Assembly: GCA_024516035.1 (NCBI GenBank)
Contig: CM044965.1
Span: forward strand, 2,524,146-2,588,145
Length of the DNA: 64,000 nucleotides
Reading direction: 5' to 3'
From: Bactericera cockerelli
Taxonomy: Eukaryota; Arthropoda; Insecta; Hemiptera; Triozidae
Part shown: positions 1 to 9,600 of the stretch, in pieces
Position numbering within the stretch: the stretch's first letter is position 1
How the letters are laid out: the number at the start of each line of letters is the position of its first letter
Made by a program: the position numbers and the translations under genes
Notes under the pieces: generated by a model
Database searches by the model: none
Told to the model about the DNA's origin: nothing
The model's input: the letters and a program-made list of their open reading frames with translations, nothing else

Positions 1-279
1 AAGCATAACCACAAGCTTCGCTATGGTCCATTTCCGACCTCTATTTGTAAAGAGTTGACCCAGGGAACATATGGTAACAATATTTTATTATTTCCACTCA
101 TTTCAGAAACAAACTGTAATGATCGAATTGTGCAGTGGGTGATAAGTTTGTATGCACGCCGTACTTCTCACGTACTTATGCAATGTGCGGTACACTTTAA
201 ATTCTAACCCACTTAGGGCTGATTTATGAAATTGGGAAATAACATAATTATGTCGATTTCAACAACATGAGATAGAAAT

Positions 280-345
280 CTACTGATGTAGAAAAAAGTT
301 GTCATATTTGTGTTAATCACTTTCGTGTTATCACAACTACGGGCG
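280..345 (-). repeat. SINE family T, tail fragment
   Basis: This is the tail of the tRNA-Thr-like SINE seen at 2313 and 12579, in reverse orientation: the segment 'gttaatcactttcgtg.tatcacaacta' is shared. The head is missing, and a degraded MITE follows directly. Bases 1-279 show no gene or repeat I can name. Confidence 0.6.
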
Positions 346-660
346 GAGATAAAAGGCGTTGGGAATAATTAATAGACGTTTTTGTAATACCTCTGTAGCA
401 GTGGCGTGGCTAGACCTACATTTCGAGGGGGGGGGTTTTGGGGGGGGCTCAGAAATCTCGCCTAACGTATATTCCATCTTTGCTGGGATTTCTTGGAAAT
501 TTCGGGGTGGGAGGGGGGGGGGGGGGGATTTTTGTCCCCAAACCCGCTCCCCCCCTGGCTACGCCACTGCTCTGTAGCGCTAAGTCACGGAATGCGTACT
601 GTGTAAGATTAAGATAGGGAAAACCGACGCTTAGCAATGACTTGTGATTAACTTGTCTTT
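345..660. mobile_element. Degraded Harbinger-like MITE with nested hAT MITE
   Basis: The outer element shares 'attaatagacgtttttgtaatacctctgt' in parts, 'tagggaaaaccga' and 'agcaatgact' with the better copies at 45787-46071 and 63110-63245. Its ends are eroded, so the limits are approximate. A second element sits inside it at 399-569. Confidence 0.6.
399..569. mobile_element. hAT-type MITE, 171 bp, 8-bp target duplication
   Basis: The element begins CAGTGGCGTGGC and ends GCTACGCCACTG, which are near-perfect terminal inverted repeats. It is flanked on both sides by the same 8 bases CTCTGTAG (391-398 and 570-577). An 8-bp target duplication with CAGTGGCGTAGC-type ends is the hallmark of non-autonomous hAT elements. 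The interior is rich in G and C runs and codes for nothing. It landed inside an older MITE, so the order of insertion is clear. Confidence 0.85.
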
Positions 661-779
661 AACACTTTGAGCCCCAGAGCTGGGATCAGCGAGTGAGCGC
701 GAGGGACCACAAATTTCAGAACCCAACACTCATACATTGCTCCCAAGGACCACAAGAACCTGTTCCCTATGAGATACAC

Positions 780-960
780 AATCATAGAAACGAATACCAT
801 AGGGAGTACTCATGTCTTCCAAGAAAAGGAAGGTCGTGAATACCATATAGAGTACACAAGTCTACAGTGAAATTTTGGGTGAGTACCATATATGGTACTC
901 ATGTCCTTTGTGAAATGTCAGCTGAGGGTCATATATGGTATTCATGGGCTCAAAGTGTTA
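780..960. repeat. Repeated 'taccatatatggtactcatg' motif with perfect palindrome
   Basis: Variants of 'ataccatatagagtac' and 'taccatatatggtactcatg' occur four times just upstream of the SLC17 exon. Bases 881-900 form a perfect 20-bp palindrome centred on ATAT. The stretch is intronic (before the acceptor at 996). No function is evident. Confidence 0.6.
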
Positions 961-996
961 AATTTTACCCCCCTAATTTTCATGTCCTTTTTTCAG

Positions 997-1200
997 GGCA
1001 CGTTAAACGAATGGCGCGTCGTGTTCTGGATTGCCTTCATTGTCCTCACGAGCACCAACCTCGTCTTCTGTGTCCTGGGATCCGCCGAGGTGCAGCAGTG
1101 GAATGAGCCGCTCAACATGAAGGAGCAGAAAGACCCCTCAACCAACGGCAGCGCTCCTGGCGGAGAAATGAAGAACTACAACACCTCTCTGTCTCTCTAG
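997..1200 (+). CDS. SLC17-family transporter, last coding exon
   Basis: A polypyrimidine tract and 'tttcag' at 996 precede an open exon starting in phase 0 with Gly-Thr-Leu-Asn-Glu-Trp. The peptide has the Trp-Arg-x-Val-Phe-Trp-Ile-Ala start of a last transmembrane helix (about residues 6-28), then a short tail with a Glu-x-Gln-x-Trp motif. This is the C-terminal layout of the SLC17 major-facilitator family (sodium/phosphate cotransporters, sialin, VGLUT relatives), which ends in helix 12 plus a cytosolic tail with 'E.Q.W'. The rest of the gene lies left of the window or in unrecognised upstream exons, so the exact member and substrate cannot be assigned. The stop TAG at 1198-1200 lies inside an 81-bp unit repeated three times, so the last 25 residues are repeat-derived and unlike the family. 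Confidence 0.8.
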   Translation, partial: GTLNEWRVVFWIAFIVLTSTNLVFCVLGSAEVQQWNEPLNMKEQKDPSTNGSAPGGEMKNYNTSLSL

Positions 1201-1368
1201 AGTCAGCAGAAAGACCCCTCAACCAACGGGAGCGCTCCTGGCGGAGAAATGAAGAACTACAACACCTCTCTGTCTCTCTAGAGTCAGCAGAAAGACCCCT
1301 CAACCAACGGGAGCGCTCCTGGCGAAGAAATGAGGAACTACAACATCTCTCTGTCTCTCTAGAGTCCG
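1126..1368 (+). repeat. 81-bp tandem repeat x3 across the SLC17 stop codon
   Basis: Units start at 1126, 1207 and 1288 and differ by only a few bases. The unit length of 81 is a multiple of three, so each copy carries the same reading frame and the same in-frame TAG ('tctctctag agt'). The first unit gives the real C-terminus. The other two lie in the 3' UTR and would add the same 24-residue tail again if the stop were read through. Confidence 0.9.
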
Positions 1369-1576
1369 CTGAGAGCACTGAGATCATAATATATTATAAC
1401 ATAGAGGAAACCCGTTGTATCGAGATTTGCGTCCAAGAGGGACCATCAGCTGATTTCAGAATCAGTGCCGAAGTTGTAGTAATTTTTCTCTCGCGAAGGG
1501 ACTGGGTACCTAAACTACCTAATTCTTCTAAAATAATGTTTTTACTTTTTTCATACTTACCTATTATTTATATTGA

Positions 1577-2012
1577 CATTTTCATGTCTTTGCTCTGGCA
1601 CATAACCAAAATTATGTGACGAAATTATGTAACGAAATTATGTAACGATATTATGTAACGATATTATGTAATGATATTATGTAACGAAATATTGAATTGT
1701 AAAGGGAGAGAAGAGGGAAAGTGTGTGTCATGCGCACAATGGCGAAGTATTGAATTGTAGAGGGAGAGAAGAGAGAAGGTATGTGTCATGCGCACAATAC
1801 GAAATTTGGTCAGTTGGGTTTTGGACCTTGAATAGTAAAGATGAAAATGTCCCAATGGTTGCAGACTCGTATGCAAGCGTTTTTTGACATTTTCATGTCT
1901 TTGCTCTGGCACATAACCAAAATTATGTAACGAAATTAAGTAACGAAATTATGTAACGAAATTATGTAACGAAATTATGTGACGAAATTATGTAACGAAA
2001 TTTTGACATTTT
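1577..2012 (+). repeat. Dispersed 'attatgtaacga' element, tandem arrangement
   Basis: A conserved core ('gacattttcatgtctttgct', 'ctggcacataaccaaaat', 'cccaatggttgcagactcg') is flanked by arrays of a 10-12 bp unit 'attatgtaacga'. The same element recurs at 23648-23913 (+) and 63487-63832 (-). Here the core start appears twice (1577 and 1887) around one central block. It has no coding capacity, and I do not recognise the family. Confidence 0.8.
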
Positions 2013-2312
2013 TTATTTTGGTCTTTGCTTCCTCTTTTACTTTCCTTATTTTCTACTTATTATGTAGTAATATACGACTTGGTATCTGACGTGAAAATTA
2101 AGGATGTTTAGATATCCGTCACTGCATGAGGTAAACAAAAAATTCAAATAAATTGAACCAATCAGAAGCCTGGATTTGTTGAAAGAGGGACCATCAGTTG
2201 TTCAAAGTTGGACGCATAAGTTTGTTCAGTTCGAGATAGGTAAGGTTCCCTCTATGTTATATGAGCTCAGTGGCTGAGAGCTTCTTTGCAATGAGTCAGC
2301 ATACCAACCTCA

Positions 2313-2470
2313 GTCTGTAGCTTGATCGATAAGGCGGTGGACTTGTAACCTGGAGGTCGGTGGTTCAAGTCCCGATTTCAGCGTAGATTTAGTAAAGCGA
2401 GTTTGAGTAGTTGTGATATCACGAAAGTGATTAACACAAATATGATAACTTTTTTTTAACTTGTAATGAG
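2313..2470 (+). repeat. SINE family T (tRNA-Thr-like head)
   Basis: The head reads 'gtagcttgatcgataaggc' (A box region), 'cttgtaacc' (anticodon-like TGT) and 'ggtggttcaagtcc' (B box), followed by 'agcgtag' and the shared tail 'tttagtaaagcgagtttgag...gtgatatcacgaaagtg'. Other copies are at 12579, 45171 (+) and 15788, 16718, 45380, 46786, 63070 (-). The folded head is not a good functional tRNA, because the acceptor stem does not pair. Confidence 0.85.
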
Positions 2471-2494
2471 TCAGCATGTTTAAAATCTGTTTGT

Positions 2495-3123
2495 TGTTGT
2501 TGTAGCCAGCTTGGCTACTGCTGGAGGGGTGAGTGAAGGTCTCCAGCCAACTTTATTTCAAAAGTTGGCTCGTCCTGAACCACATATTTCTATGTGCGAT
2601 GAACCATCATGAGGACTTGGACTTTTCTTTGTAAGCCATTAATCCCTTAGGAAACTGCAAGCTAGCCTTGCTTGTAAGGGTTGGCTATTCTGTTCTCTGT
2701 TTATAGTCCCTCTAGCGAGACCCTGGTCTTCTCCCTGTTTAACGTCCCCCAGTCAGACTTTTTGGCTTTTTGAAGAGATTCAGCTGATTTGAAACCTCTA
2801 AACCAGTTGAATGCACACTGGTTCTCGTAGGATCATTGAAGTTAAGCAACGGTAAGCGAGGTGAAGACATACCGGCCCAACGCAGCTGGGCAAGGTTAAT
2901 GTGGGTAGTAGGTTTGAGAGTTGCCTACGAATGGGTTGGGTGGAAGAGATTGCCACAGGCAATAACCCCGCCCTTTAGATAGGACATTATTGTTGTTTTC
3001 TTTTTTTTTTTACTTATTTATTTTGTCATTTGTTTGTTTTTCTTTTTCTTTTTTTAATTTTATACTGTTACCTACTTGTACTTTGTCCTCCTAATAAAGC
3101 TTAAAAAAAAAAAAAAAAAAAAA
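2495..3123 (+). mobile_element. Retroposon with 5S rRNA-like segment and poly(A) tail
   Basis: Bases 2805-2860 match the first half of eukaryotic 5S rRNA, including 'gttgaatgcacactggttc' and the A-box region 'gaagttaagcaacgg'. A body with the conserved block 'agagattgccacaggcaat' follows, then an AATAAA signal near 3093 and about 20 A residues ending at 3123. That 3' end marks reverse transcription of a polyadenylated RNA. Related 3' bodies lie at 4775-4830, 17510-17570 and 47440-47560 (-). Bases 2495-2770 carry a segment also seen at 41791-41900 and 49495-49650. Confidence 0.7.
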
Positions 3124-3317
3124 TATGGGTATAGTAGATCTGAAATCAGCCGCGCTTTGTAAAATATTATGTAACTACTAGTTTAAGTTTGTATAGTATT
3201 ATCATGTTAAGTTTTGGATTTGCAAAAAAGTGCAAGGTCAAATAAAAATGTATTTCTTTTTTTCCACAACTAAACATCATTTTTCATTTTCAATAATTTA
3301 AGATTTACAGTTAAATA

Positions 3318-3500
3318 CACCAAGGGGGAAAATGAGTATAGCGGGGGGAAATGGGTATAGTAGGGGGAAATGGGTATAGTGGGGGGAAATGGGTATAGTG
3401 GGGGAAAATGGGTATAGTGGGGGTAATGGGTAGTAGTGGAAAATTGGTATAACGAAGGGAAATGGGTAGAGTGGGAGAAAATGGGTATAGCGGGGAAAAA
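3318..3500. repeat. Minisatellite, about 18-bp unit
   Basis: Roughly ten units of 'ggggaaatgggtatagtg' with small variants. The peptide open on the reverse strand (Pro/Tyr/His/Phe-rich) is only a by-product of the repeat. Bases 3501-4280 hold AT-rich sequence with no recognisable feature. Confidence 0.85.
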
Positions 3501-4282
3501 TATGTACCTATATTGTGAATTTTTCAACGTATTGCCAAAACTATGCATATATCAAAAACACAAAATTGAAGGGATTAATTCAAATGTTGTTTACTTTCTA
3601 TTTTTCTAACCGATGTCAGTCTAAAAGTGTTTTTGAAAATTAGAAAAATTAAATTAAAAAAATTCATCTTTTCAAACCTTCGGTAATTGAAATATTTGTG
3701 TTGTTTATTGTAAAGGACATTTTGTAGAAGTTGTTTATTGTTTTTAATTTCTGTAGAATTCTTGTTCTCCTGACGTGGGGGAAAATAAGCATATTTTAGA
3801 ATATTGAGGTTACATGTAAAGTAGCTTTTAAGCTACTTTACATTGGCTTAGATATACTAATCCTGTCTCATAATACGGCCCTTACAGACTCATGTATATG
3901 AGGAAAAAGCATACACTGGATGAGATCCATACGAAAGGATCCACAACGTTTCTGGATTACAAGATCATGGTCTAAACCACAAAAAAATAAGAAATTTTCA
4001 AAACAAAATAATATGATTGCTAATTATATCACGCATGAAAAATAAATATTTATTTTCTGTACAATTTTGAAAGTAGGTAAAAGAAGTGACCCAATATTTG
4101 AAATATAAATCAAACAATGTTTACACGGAAAATATTGTATCCCGCTGAAGGATACTATTATATTTATACTCTTTGAAATAGTCTCATTTTAAATGTATTA
4201 AAATATGTTTTGTCTGTATTAGAGACTTGATAAAATACAATGAAAGTAATATATTTTAAAAATAAAGTTTCAAAATTTGTTC

Positions 4283-4500
4283 CAAGTTGAACGCAGTAAA
4301 AAACGAGATTTCCAAGAGTGGATTTTTCTGTCCGAAAAGAAATCACCGAAGTTGAGCAACGTCGTGCAAGGTGAAAACTTCGTGATTCAGGCATTCCGGC
4401 CCGACCCAGGGTGGGTAGCAGGTTTGAAAATTTCCAGCGAATGGAGGGTAATACCCCCATCGTGATATGACTATGCAGTTGAGAGCGACGTAAAACCCAA
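4283..4500 (+). repeat. 5S-headed SINE
   Basis: The head contains 'atcaccgaagttgagcaacg', matching the 5S rRNA A-box region. The body has 'ggcattccggcccgaccca', 'tgggtagcaggtttgaaaa', 'cagcgaatggagggtaata' and 'atcgtgatatgactatgca'. The same body occurs at 21905, 42610 (-), 41935 (-) and 52505 (-). Confidence 0.75.
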
Positions 4501-4847
4501 ATTAAAAAAAAAGCCTTACATTTTCTAATTCGACTGAAAAAAGTAAAGTTATCTTAGAAAAACGATACGATTAAAATATTTAAATGAGTTTTTTTTTCAA
4601 TAAAAAAATCTCATTTTTTACGCTTTATTTAAAGTGGCAGGTTTCTCCTGGTGGAGCTCTTCCACCCAACCACTAAATAATAATTAACAGATTTTAGGTA
4701 TCTCGCATTTATAGGTAAAATAAAATTTCCTTATTGGTAAAGGAAAGTATATCCCAATTTTTAGCGTTGCGTTGAGTGCAAGAGATTGCCATAGGTAATA
4801 ACCCCGTCTTTTATATAGGACATACATATGTGTATATATTAATAATA

Positions 4848-5045
4848 ATAATAATACTCTTCAGTGGAAGGTAACCAACCACCAGGCGAGGTTAATGCTC
4901 AAAGCATTTTCTACCACCTAACCCTCAGAGTCTAATTATTATGTGGTCACAAGTTCAAATTCATGCACTGGGTGGGATTAGAACCAACGGATCCCTACGC
5001 TACCTGGATTACCAGACTAGCGCGTTAATCACTTGACTACTAGTG
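4848..5045 (-). repeat. SINE family D (tRNA-like head)
   Basis: Read on the minus strand, the head begins 'gtgcac.ag/tagtcaagtg' and has the B box 'ggttc.aatccca'. The body ends with the conserved 'agaaaatgctttgagcatt' and 'ggttaccttccact'. Other copies are at 13870, 15905, 43325 and 63370 (all -), plus body fragments at 31845 and 49262. The (TAATAA)n run at its 3' side is the usual tail. Bases 5046-5590 are AT-rich with no feature I can name. Confidence 0.8.
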
Positions 5046-5599
5046 CATATTATATTTAATATATTGATCTATTTTTTCCTTTTTATTGTTTCAATTTTGT
5101 CATTTCTTTATTATCATTATTTGTACTGTACATATTATTATGTCTTATTATCTAATAAATTATTTAATAATAATAATAATACATCAATAAGAATACGTTC
5201 TACATTTTTTACAGTACATTAAAATTATATTGCACATTTGGTAGTATGATATTATTTTTAAAAGTTGGTACCTATTTTATTCCAACACTGACTATACACC
5301 ACAGGGGATTAAAAAAAATAAGTTTATACGTTAATCACATACTTTATATTGATCCTCCTAAAAAAAGTCCATTAACTATTTGTTTAACGAATGTATTTTT
5401 TTTATAATAAAATAATAAAATTAAATGAAACGAAATTCTACAATTTACTTGAAAAACTAATGGGTTTAACGACTATTAAAATATTTTGGAAAAGTAATTA
5501 TACCTAAGAATAGTAAAAATAACTTTTCATTAAAATTGAAAGACGATTCCTAGCGATCAGATAAAATTGAAGTCCCTTCTTAAAATCATAGCCATAAAA

Positions 5600-5800
5600 A
5601 AAGTCTTTAAATACGACGCATTGACAGTCACTGTAGGTAAAAAAGACGCATTAACGGTTATTGCTCGTAAAAAAGACGAATTGACAGTGACTGCCCGTAA
5701 AAAAGTCGCATTAACAGTGATTGTTAATAAAAAAAGACGCATTAATAGTGACTATTCGTACAGAGGAACATTGACCATGACTCACCGTAAGAGACGCATT
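5600..5800. repeat. 27-bp tandem repeat array, left block
   Basis: About seven diverged units of the type 'gcattgacagtgactg.tcgtaaaaaaga' lie here. The array continues at 6020-6175 after a SINE insertion (5815-6020), so the SINE split an older array. Confidence 0.8.
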
Positions 5801-5814
5801 GTTAGGTTAGGTCT

Positions 5815-6020
5815 GTCCCGGTAGCTCAGTGGTAAAGGCGGCACTCTGTGAATCCACAGGTTCCAGAAGTCGTGGGTTCGAAACCCAGCCGGGACATGAT
5901 AAGTTATCCTCCCATTTGGGATTTTTACCACATAATAATATGTCTTGGGCTTACTGCTGGAATAATGGGACTTTAATAGTCTTAGTCGGGCAGTATCAAT
6001 AAGGCGATATTATTATTATT
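5815..6020 (+). repeat. SINE family B (tRNA-like head with paired acceptor stem)
   Basis: The 81-nt head (5815-5895) starts GTCCCGG and ends CCGGGAC, a perfect 7-bp acceptor stem. It has an A box 'tagctcagtggtaaagg' and a B box/T-arm 'gtgggttcgaaacccagc'. The middle is too long for a standard anticodon arm (hairpin 'ctgtgaatccacag'). The body ends 'gggcagtatcaataaggcga' and (ATT)n. Other copies are at 30071 (+), 16128, 26915 and 62070 (-). Confidence 0.85.
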
Positions 6021-6175
6021 GACAGTGATTGTTCATAAAAGAGACGCATTAACAGTGATTGCATGGAATTTTGATCCATGCAAGATAGCATGGATCGTTC
6101 ATAATTAGTCGCATTAATATTGACTAAAAGCGACGCATTGACAGTGACTGTTCGTAAAAAAGAGGCATTGACAGT
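6020..6175. repeat. 27-bp tandem repeat array, right block
   Basis: Continuation of the array at 5600-5800, with units of 'gcattgacagtgactgttcgtaaaa' type, beyond the family B SINE. Bases 6176-6312 include an inverted repeat of 'tatgtaattttatacata' and nothing else visible. Confidence 0.7.
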
Positions 6176-6312
6176 GAATTATTTGTTATTAGGTTCATAT
6201 TAGAAATCCAAAATGTTAGGTATATGTAATTTTATACATATACCTAACATTGACGGTGACTAAAAAGTAGAAGTACAAAAACACTCACATAGATAGTGCC
6301 TGTCTTAAAAAC

Positions 6313-6620
6313 AATATAGAAAGTAGCTGTCCGTAAAAAAGGCACGGACAGTGGCGAGAATCCAATAAACTCGGTACCAAAAGATAGAGAATATAGAAAG
6401 TAGCTGACCAAACAAGGCACGGACAATGGCGAGAATCCAATAAACTCGGTACCAAAAGATAGAGAATATAGAAAGTAGCTGACCGTAACAAAGGCACGGA
6501 CAGTGGCGAGAATCCAATAAACTCGGTACCAAAAGATAGAGAATATAGAAAGTAGCTGACAGTAACAAAGGCACGGACAGTGGCGAGAATCCAATAAACT
6601 CGGTAGGTACCAAAAGATTT
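6313..6620. repeat. 76-bp tandem repeat x4 just 3' of the RNF146 long-form stop
   Basis: Four units are marked by 'agtagctg' at 6322, 6399, 6474 and 6551 (spacing 77, 75, 77). Each contains 'ggcacggaca', 'tggcgagaatccaataaac' and 'tcggtaccaaaagatagag'. The array abuts the stop codon at 6625, so it is the proximal 3' UTR of the minus-strand gene. Peptides predicted across it are repeat artefacts. Confidence 0.9.
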
Positions 6621-6624
6621 CCCT

Positions 6625-9600
6625 CTACATGTCTTCATCCTCCTCATCCGTGGTAGATTCCCTCAGCGTCAAATAGTTCATCTGATCTATCAAGCTGCTC
6701 TCGTGAGATATCTTGGCGTACTCGTGGTCCATCAAAGCTCCCGCTTTCGAGTTCTTCGAGTAAGCATGCTCCGTGTCCACTGCACAATTCTTGCTCACAT
6801 TTCCGCCCGATTTGCGATCACTCCGACTCGATTTCAGCTTCTTACAGGCGTACGAATGTTCGCTATCTTGACGGGACAGTTTTTCTTTGGAGGCATAGTT
6901 GTGGTCTATGACTGTTAGGCGTCGACCGCGACTGCTCTTACCACTTTTTTTGACAAAGTGTTTGACGATTGTTTCGGCGTATCCTTTGGCTCCTTCCTCT
7001 TCTTTTTCCCCGTTTTGTTTTGCCGTTTCAGCGTCGTTCGTCTCCGTTCTGTCTCCGCCGTAGCTGTGTTTGATGGTCCGTTCGTCAATACTTCTCTCTT
7101 GCGTTTCTTGTTTGGTTTGGGCATCAGTTTTCACATCATCTGGTTCGGCGAGTGGCTGGTTTCCGTGGCTGTCACACCCAAAGTAATACGTGTTCGTCGA
7201 ACCACTTTCACTAGCGGGAACAAAGGAGTTGGTTGATTCGGTTTCGCTATTGTGTCTAGTGTCGTCAACATTTGTCGACCCTTCACTGGGTCTATCAAGG
7301 AAACAATTGCTCGTAGAAGAATGTTCGCTTCGAGGGTCAGCGCCGAAAATGTAGGTGTTCGTAGAACCCATCTCACTTTGATTGTCAGGTCTAGAATAAG
7401 TGTTTGTAGAACCATTTTCACTTTGAGTGCCAGATCCAAAATAAGTGATCGTGGATCCATTTTCACTGGGAGTGTCGGTGGATTCACTTCTCTCATTTCC
7501 AACACTGTGTTGGAGATGGGAAGCGGTTTCGTTTGACGCTTGACCGGCGGGTGTGGTACCTTTAGGAACAAATACTTTGGCGTTGAATGATAGATTCGTT
7601 TGAGAAAGAATGTCTTCGAAGCCAAAGTTGTCGTAGCTTTCGTAGTTTCGCGGACGGCGAGCGTCGGTTTCCGAGGAACTCCGACTAAGATCTTGTCCAC
7701 TTCTGGAATGTTCACTATCGTTTAGTTGAGAAGATCCAAGACAATCTTCATGCTCTCTATCGCTGGAAGATGGTTGACTAGACACAGTGTTGTGACTTGA
7801 GTTGTCACTGGAAGAATTGCCGTTGGATGAATTCCTGTTGGAAGAACTTCCGGACGGATGCATGGATTCGCGGCGTGGTGACAATTCTCTCTCAGAGTCA
7901 CGCGACGTTGCATTAGCAACAGTGATGCCAGGCCGTGGATATGTTGCCAAGTCGCCGTACCAGCTACTCACATCCGACATGGGGCATGCGTGTGCGTAGC
8001 TGGCATGAGGTTCCTGAGCAAAGTGTGGCATGGACATGGCAGATTCCTGACTTTGTGGTGGCTCGTGCACATAGCAAGGCATGGACGAGGAGCCATCTTG
8101 ATTGTGGTCCGGCACAGGGAAGAAATACGGAAGAGATGTCGGGGGCACTTGGAAAGTTCTTATGCCAGGAGCAATGTGGTCCCTGGATACTTGATTGGCA
8201 TAGGTGAAGGCAACACCAGTGTTTCTGTCACGGTTGAACACAGAATTGTTACTCTGGTTAAATGCACGGTTGCCGTTAGGGTTCGGTCCAGTATTTTGAT
8301 TGAAAACAGCGTTGCCAAAGTAAAATTCCGATTGAGCATTGGGAACACTATAGACAGTACTACTGGTGTTTTGTGAAGCCTTAGAGCTTCTGTTCATTCT
8401 TAGACGAGCTTGTTGTTCACCATTATGACTGTCATGTGAATGTCGAACGCCGGTCTGTTCATCGGTGTCTTCAAGAGAGGCGCTTCTCACAGAGTTCCTG
8501 AACAGCCTCCCTGTTTCTCTTCGATCTCTTTCAGATGCGTTGTCCGTCTGAGAGGCGGTATGACTTTCTGCTGTGAGCAAAGAGTCTCTATCATCTTCGC
8601 TTGGAAAGCGGTCATGATTGCCACAATGCGAGCTGTGACTGGTGACATTCACAGGTGGCGGTGTATTCGTTGCACTACAGCATGTGCTTGACTGGCTCCT
8701 TAACCTGTCCACTATATCTTGCTGTACAGCAACTCTCGCGTTTAGAGAATCTCGCAAGAGTGTGACGCTCCTCTCAAGTTCTCGGGAGTAGTTCCTTACT
8801 GTTTCGCTCAGATCGCGGTCCACTTGTCTCGGCAGAGATGAATATTGATGATCAAAGGGAATCTCGTTCGAGCTGATCTCGTTTCGGACACAACCATTGT
8901 CCGAGTTGTTGATCGTGTCTGCGACTGTGTTACAGGAGTGGCGGCGAACGTTTTCGGTAACATCGGAAAAGCGGGGGTTCGCGTCCGTCACACCGGATTG
9001 CCGACTATCGTTCATCATGCGGGATGAAAGATTTTCGTCCGTCAGGGATGGACGAGTATCGTTGATAAAAAGATTCTGTCGATTTTCGTCGCTATCGGAA
9101 TGAGAGTTGGTATCTGTAACAAAGGATGGATGGTTTGCTGTGGCAACTTGGTAGGAGTGAACATCAGCCACAATACACAGGGGCACACGGCTTGCAAGTC
9201 TTCTACTGGAGGAATTCGAATTGACACTAGTCGGGTTCAAAGTAGAATTACCAGAGTGACCACCTTCGTCAAGATAGTAAAGACCGCGAGCAAAATGATA
9301 GTCCCCGTTTTCGACGGCAGCAAATGCTATCCGCCCAGACCCTTCATTTTCGCCCCACCAACGATTCGCGGGTCTCTCACTCATGTTTCTCTGACTGACA
9401 CCGGTGCTTCTGGTGTTCACTGAAAATTCTTCATTTGAAGAGCTTCTAATCTCATCCGGATCATTGAAATAATTCCTCGGACTTTCATCGTCGAAGAAAT
9501 TCCTCATTGAAGTTCGTTCGATGGAATCCGTTTCGAATGTGGAATGAGAGCGACGCGTATGCGCTAGTCTGCAATGGTTTGCCAGATTTTCGGCAGAATT

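Noticed and set aside
5815..5895. A functional tRNA gene (paired acceptor stem, good A and B boxes)
   Set aside because: The segment between D and T arms does not form a proper anticodon arm, and the same head plus body recurs several times with (ATT)n tails, so it is a SINE.
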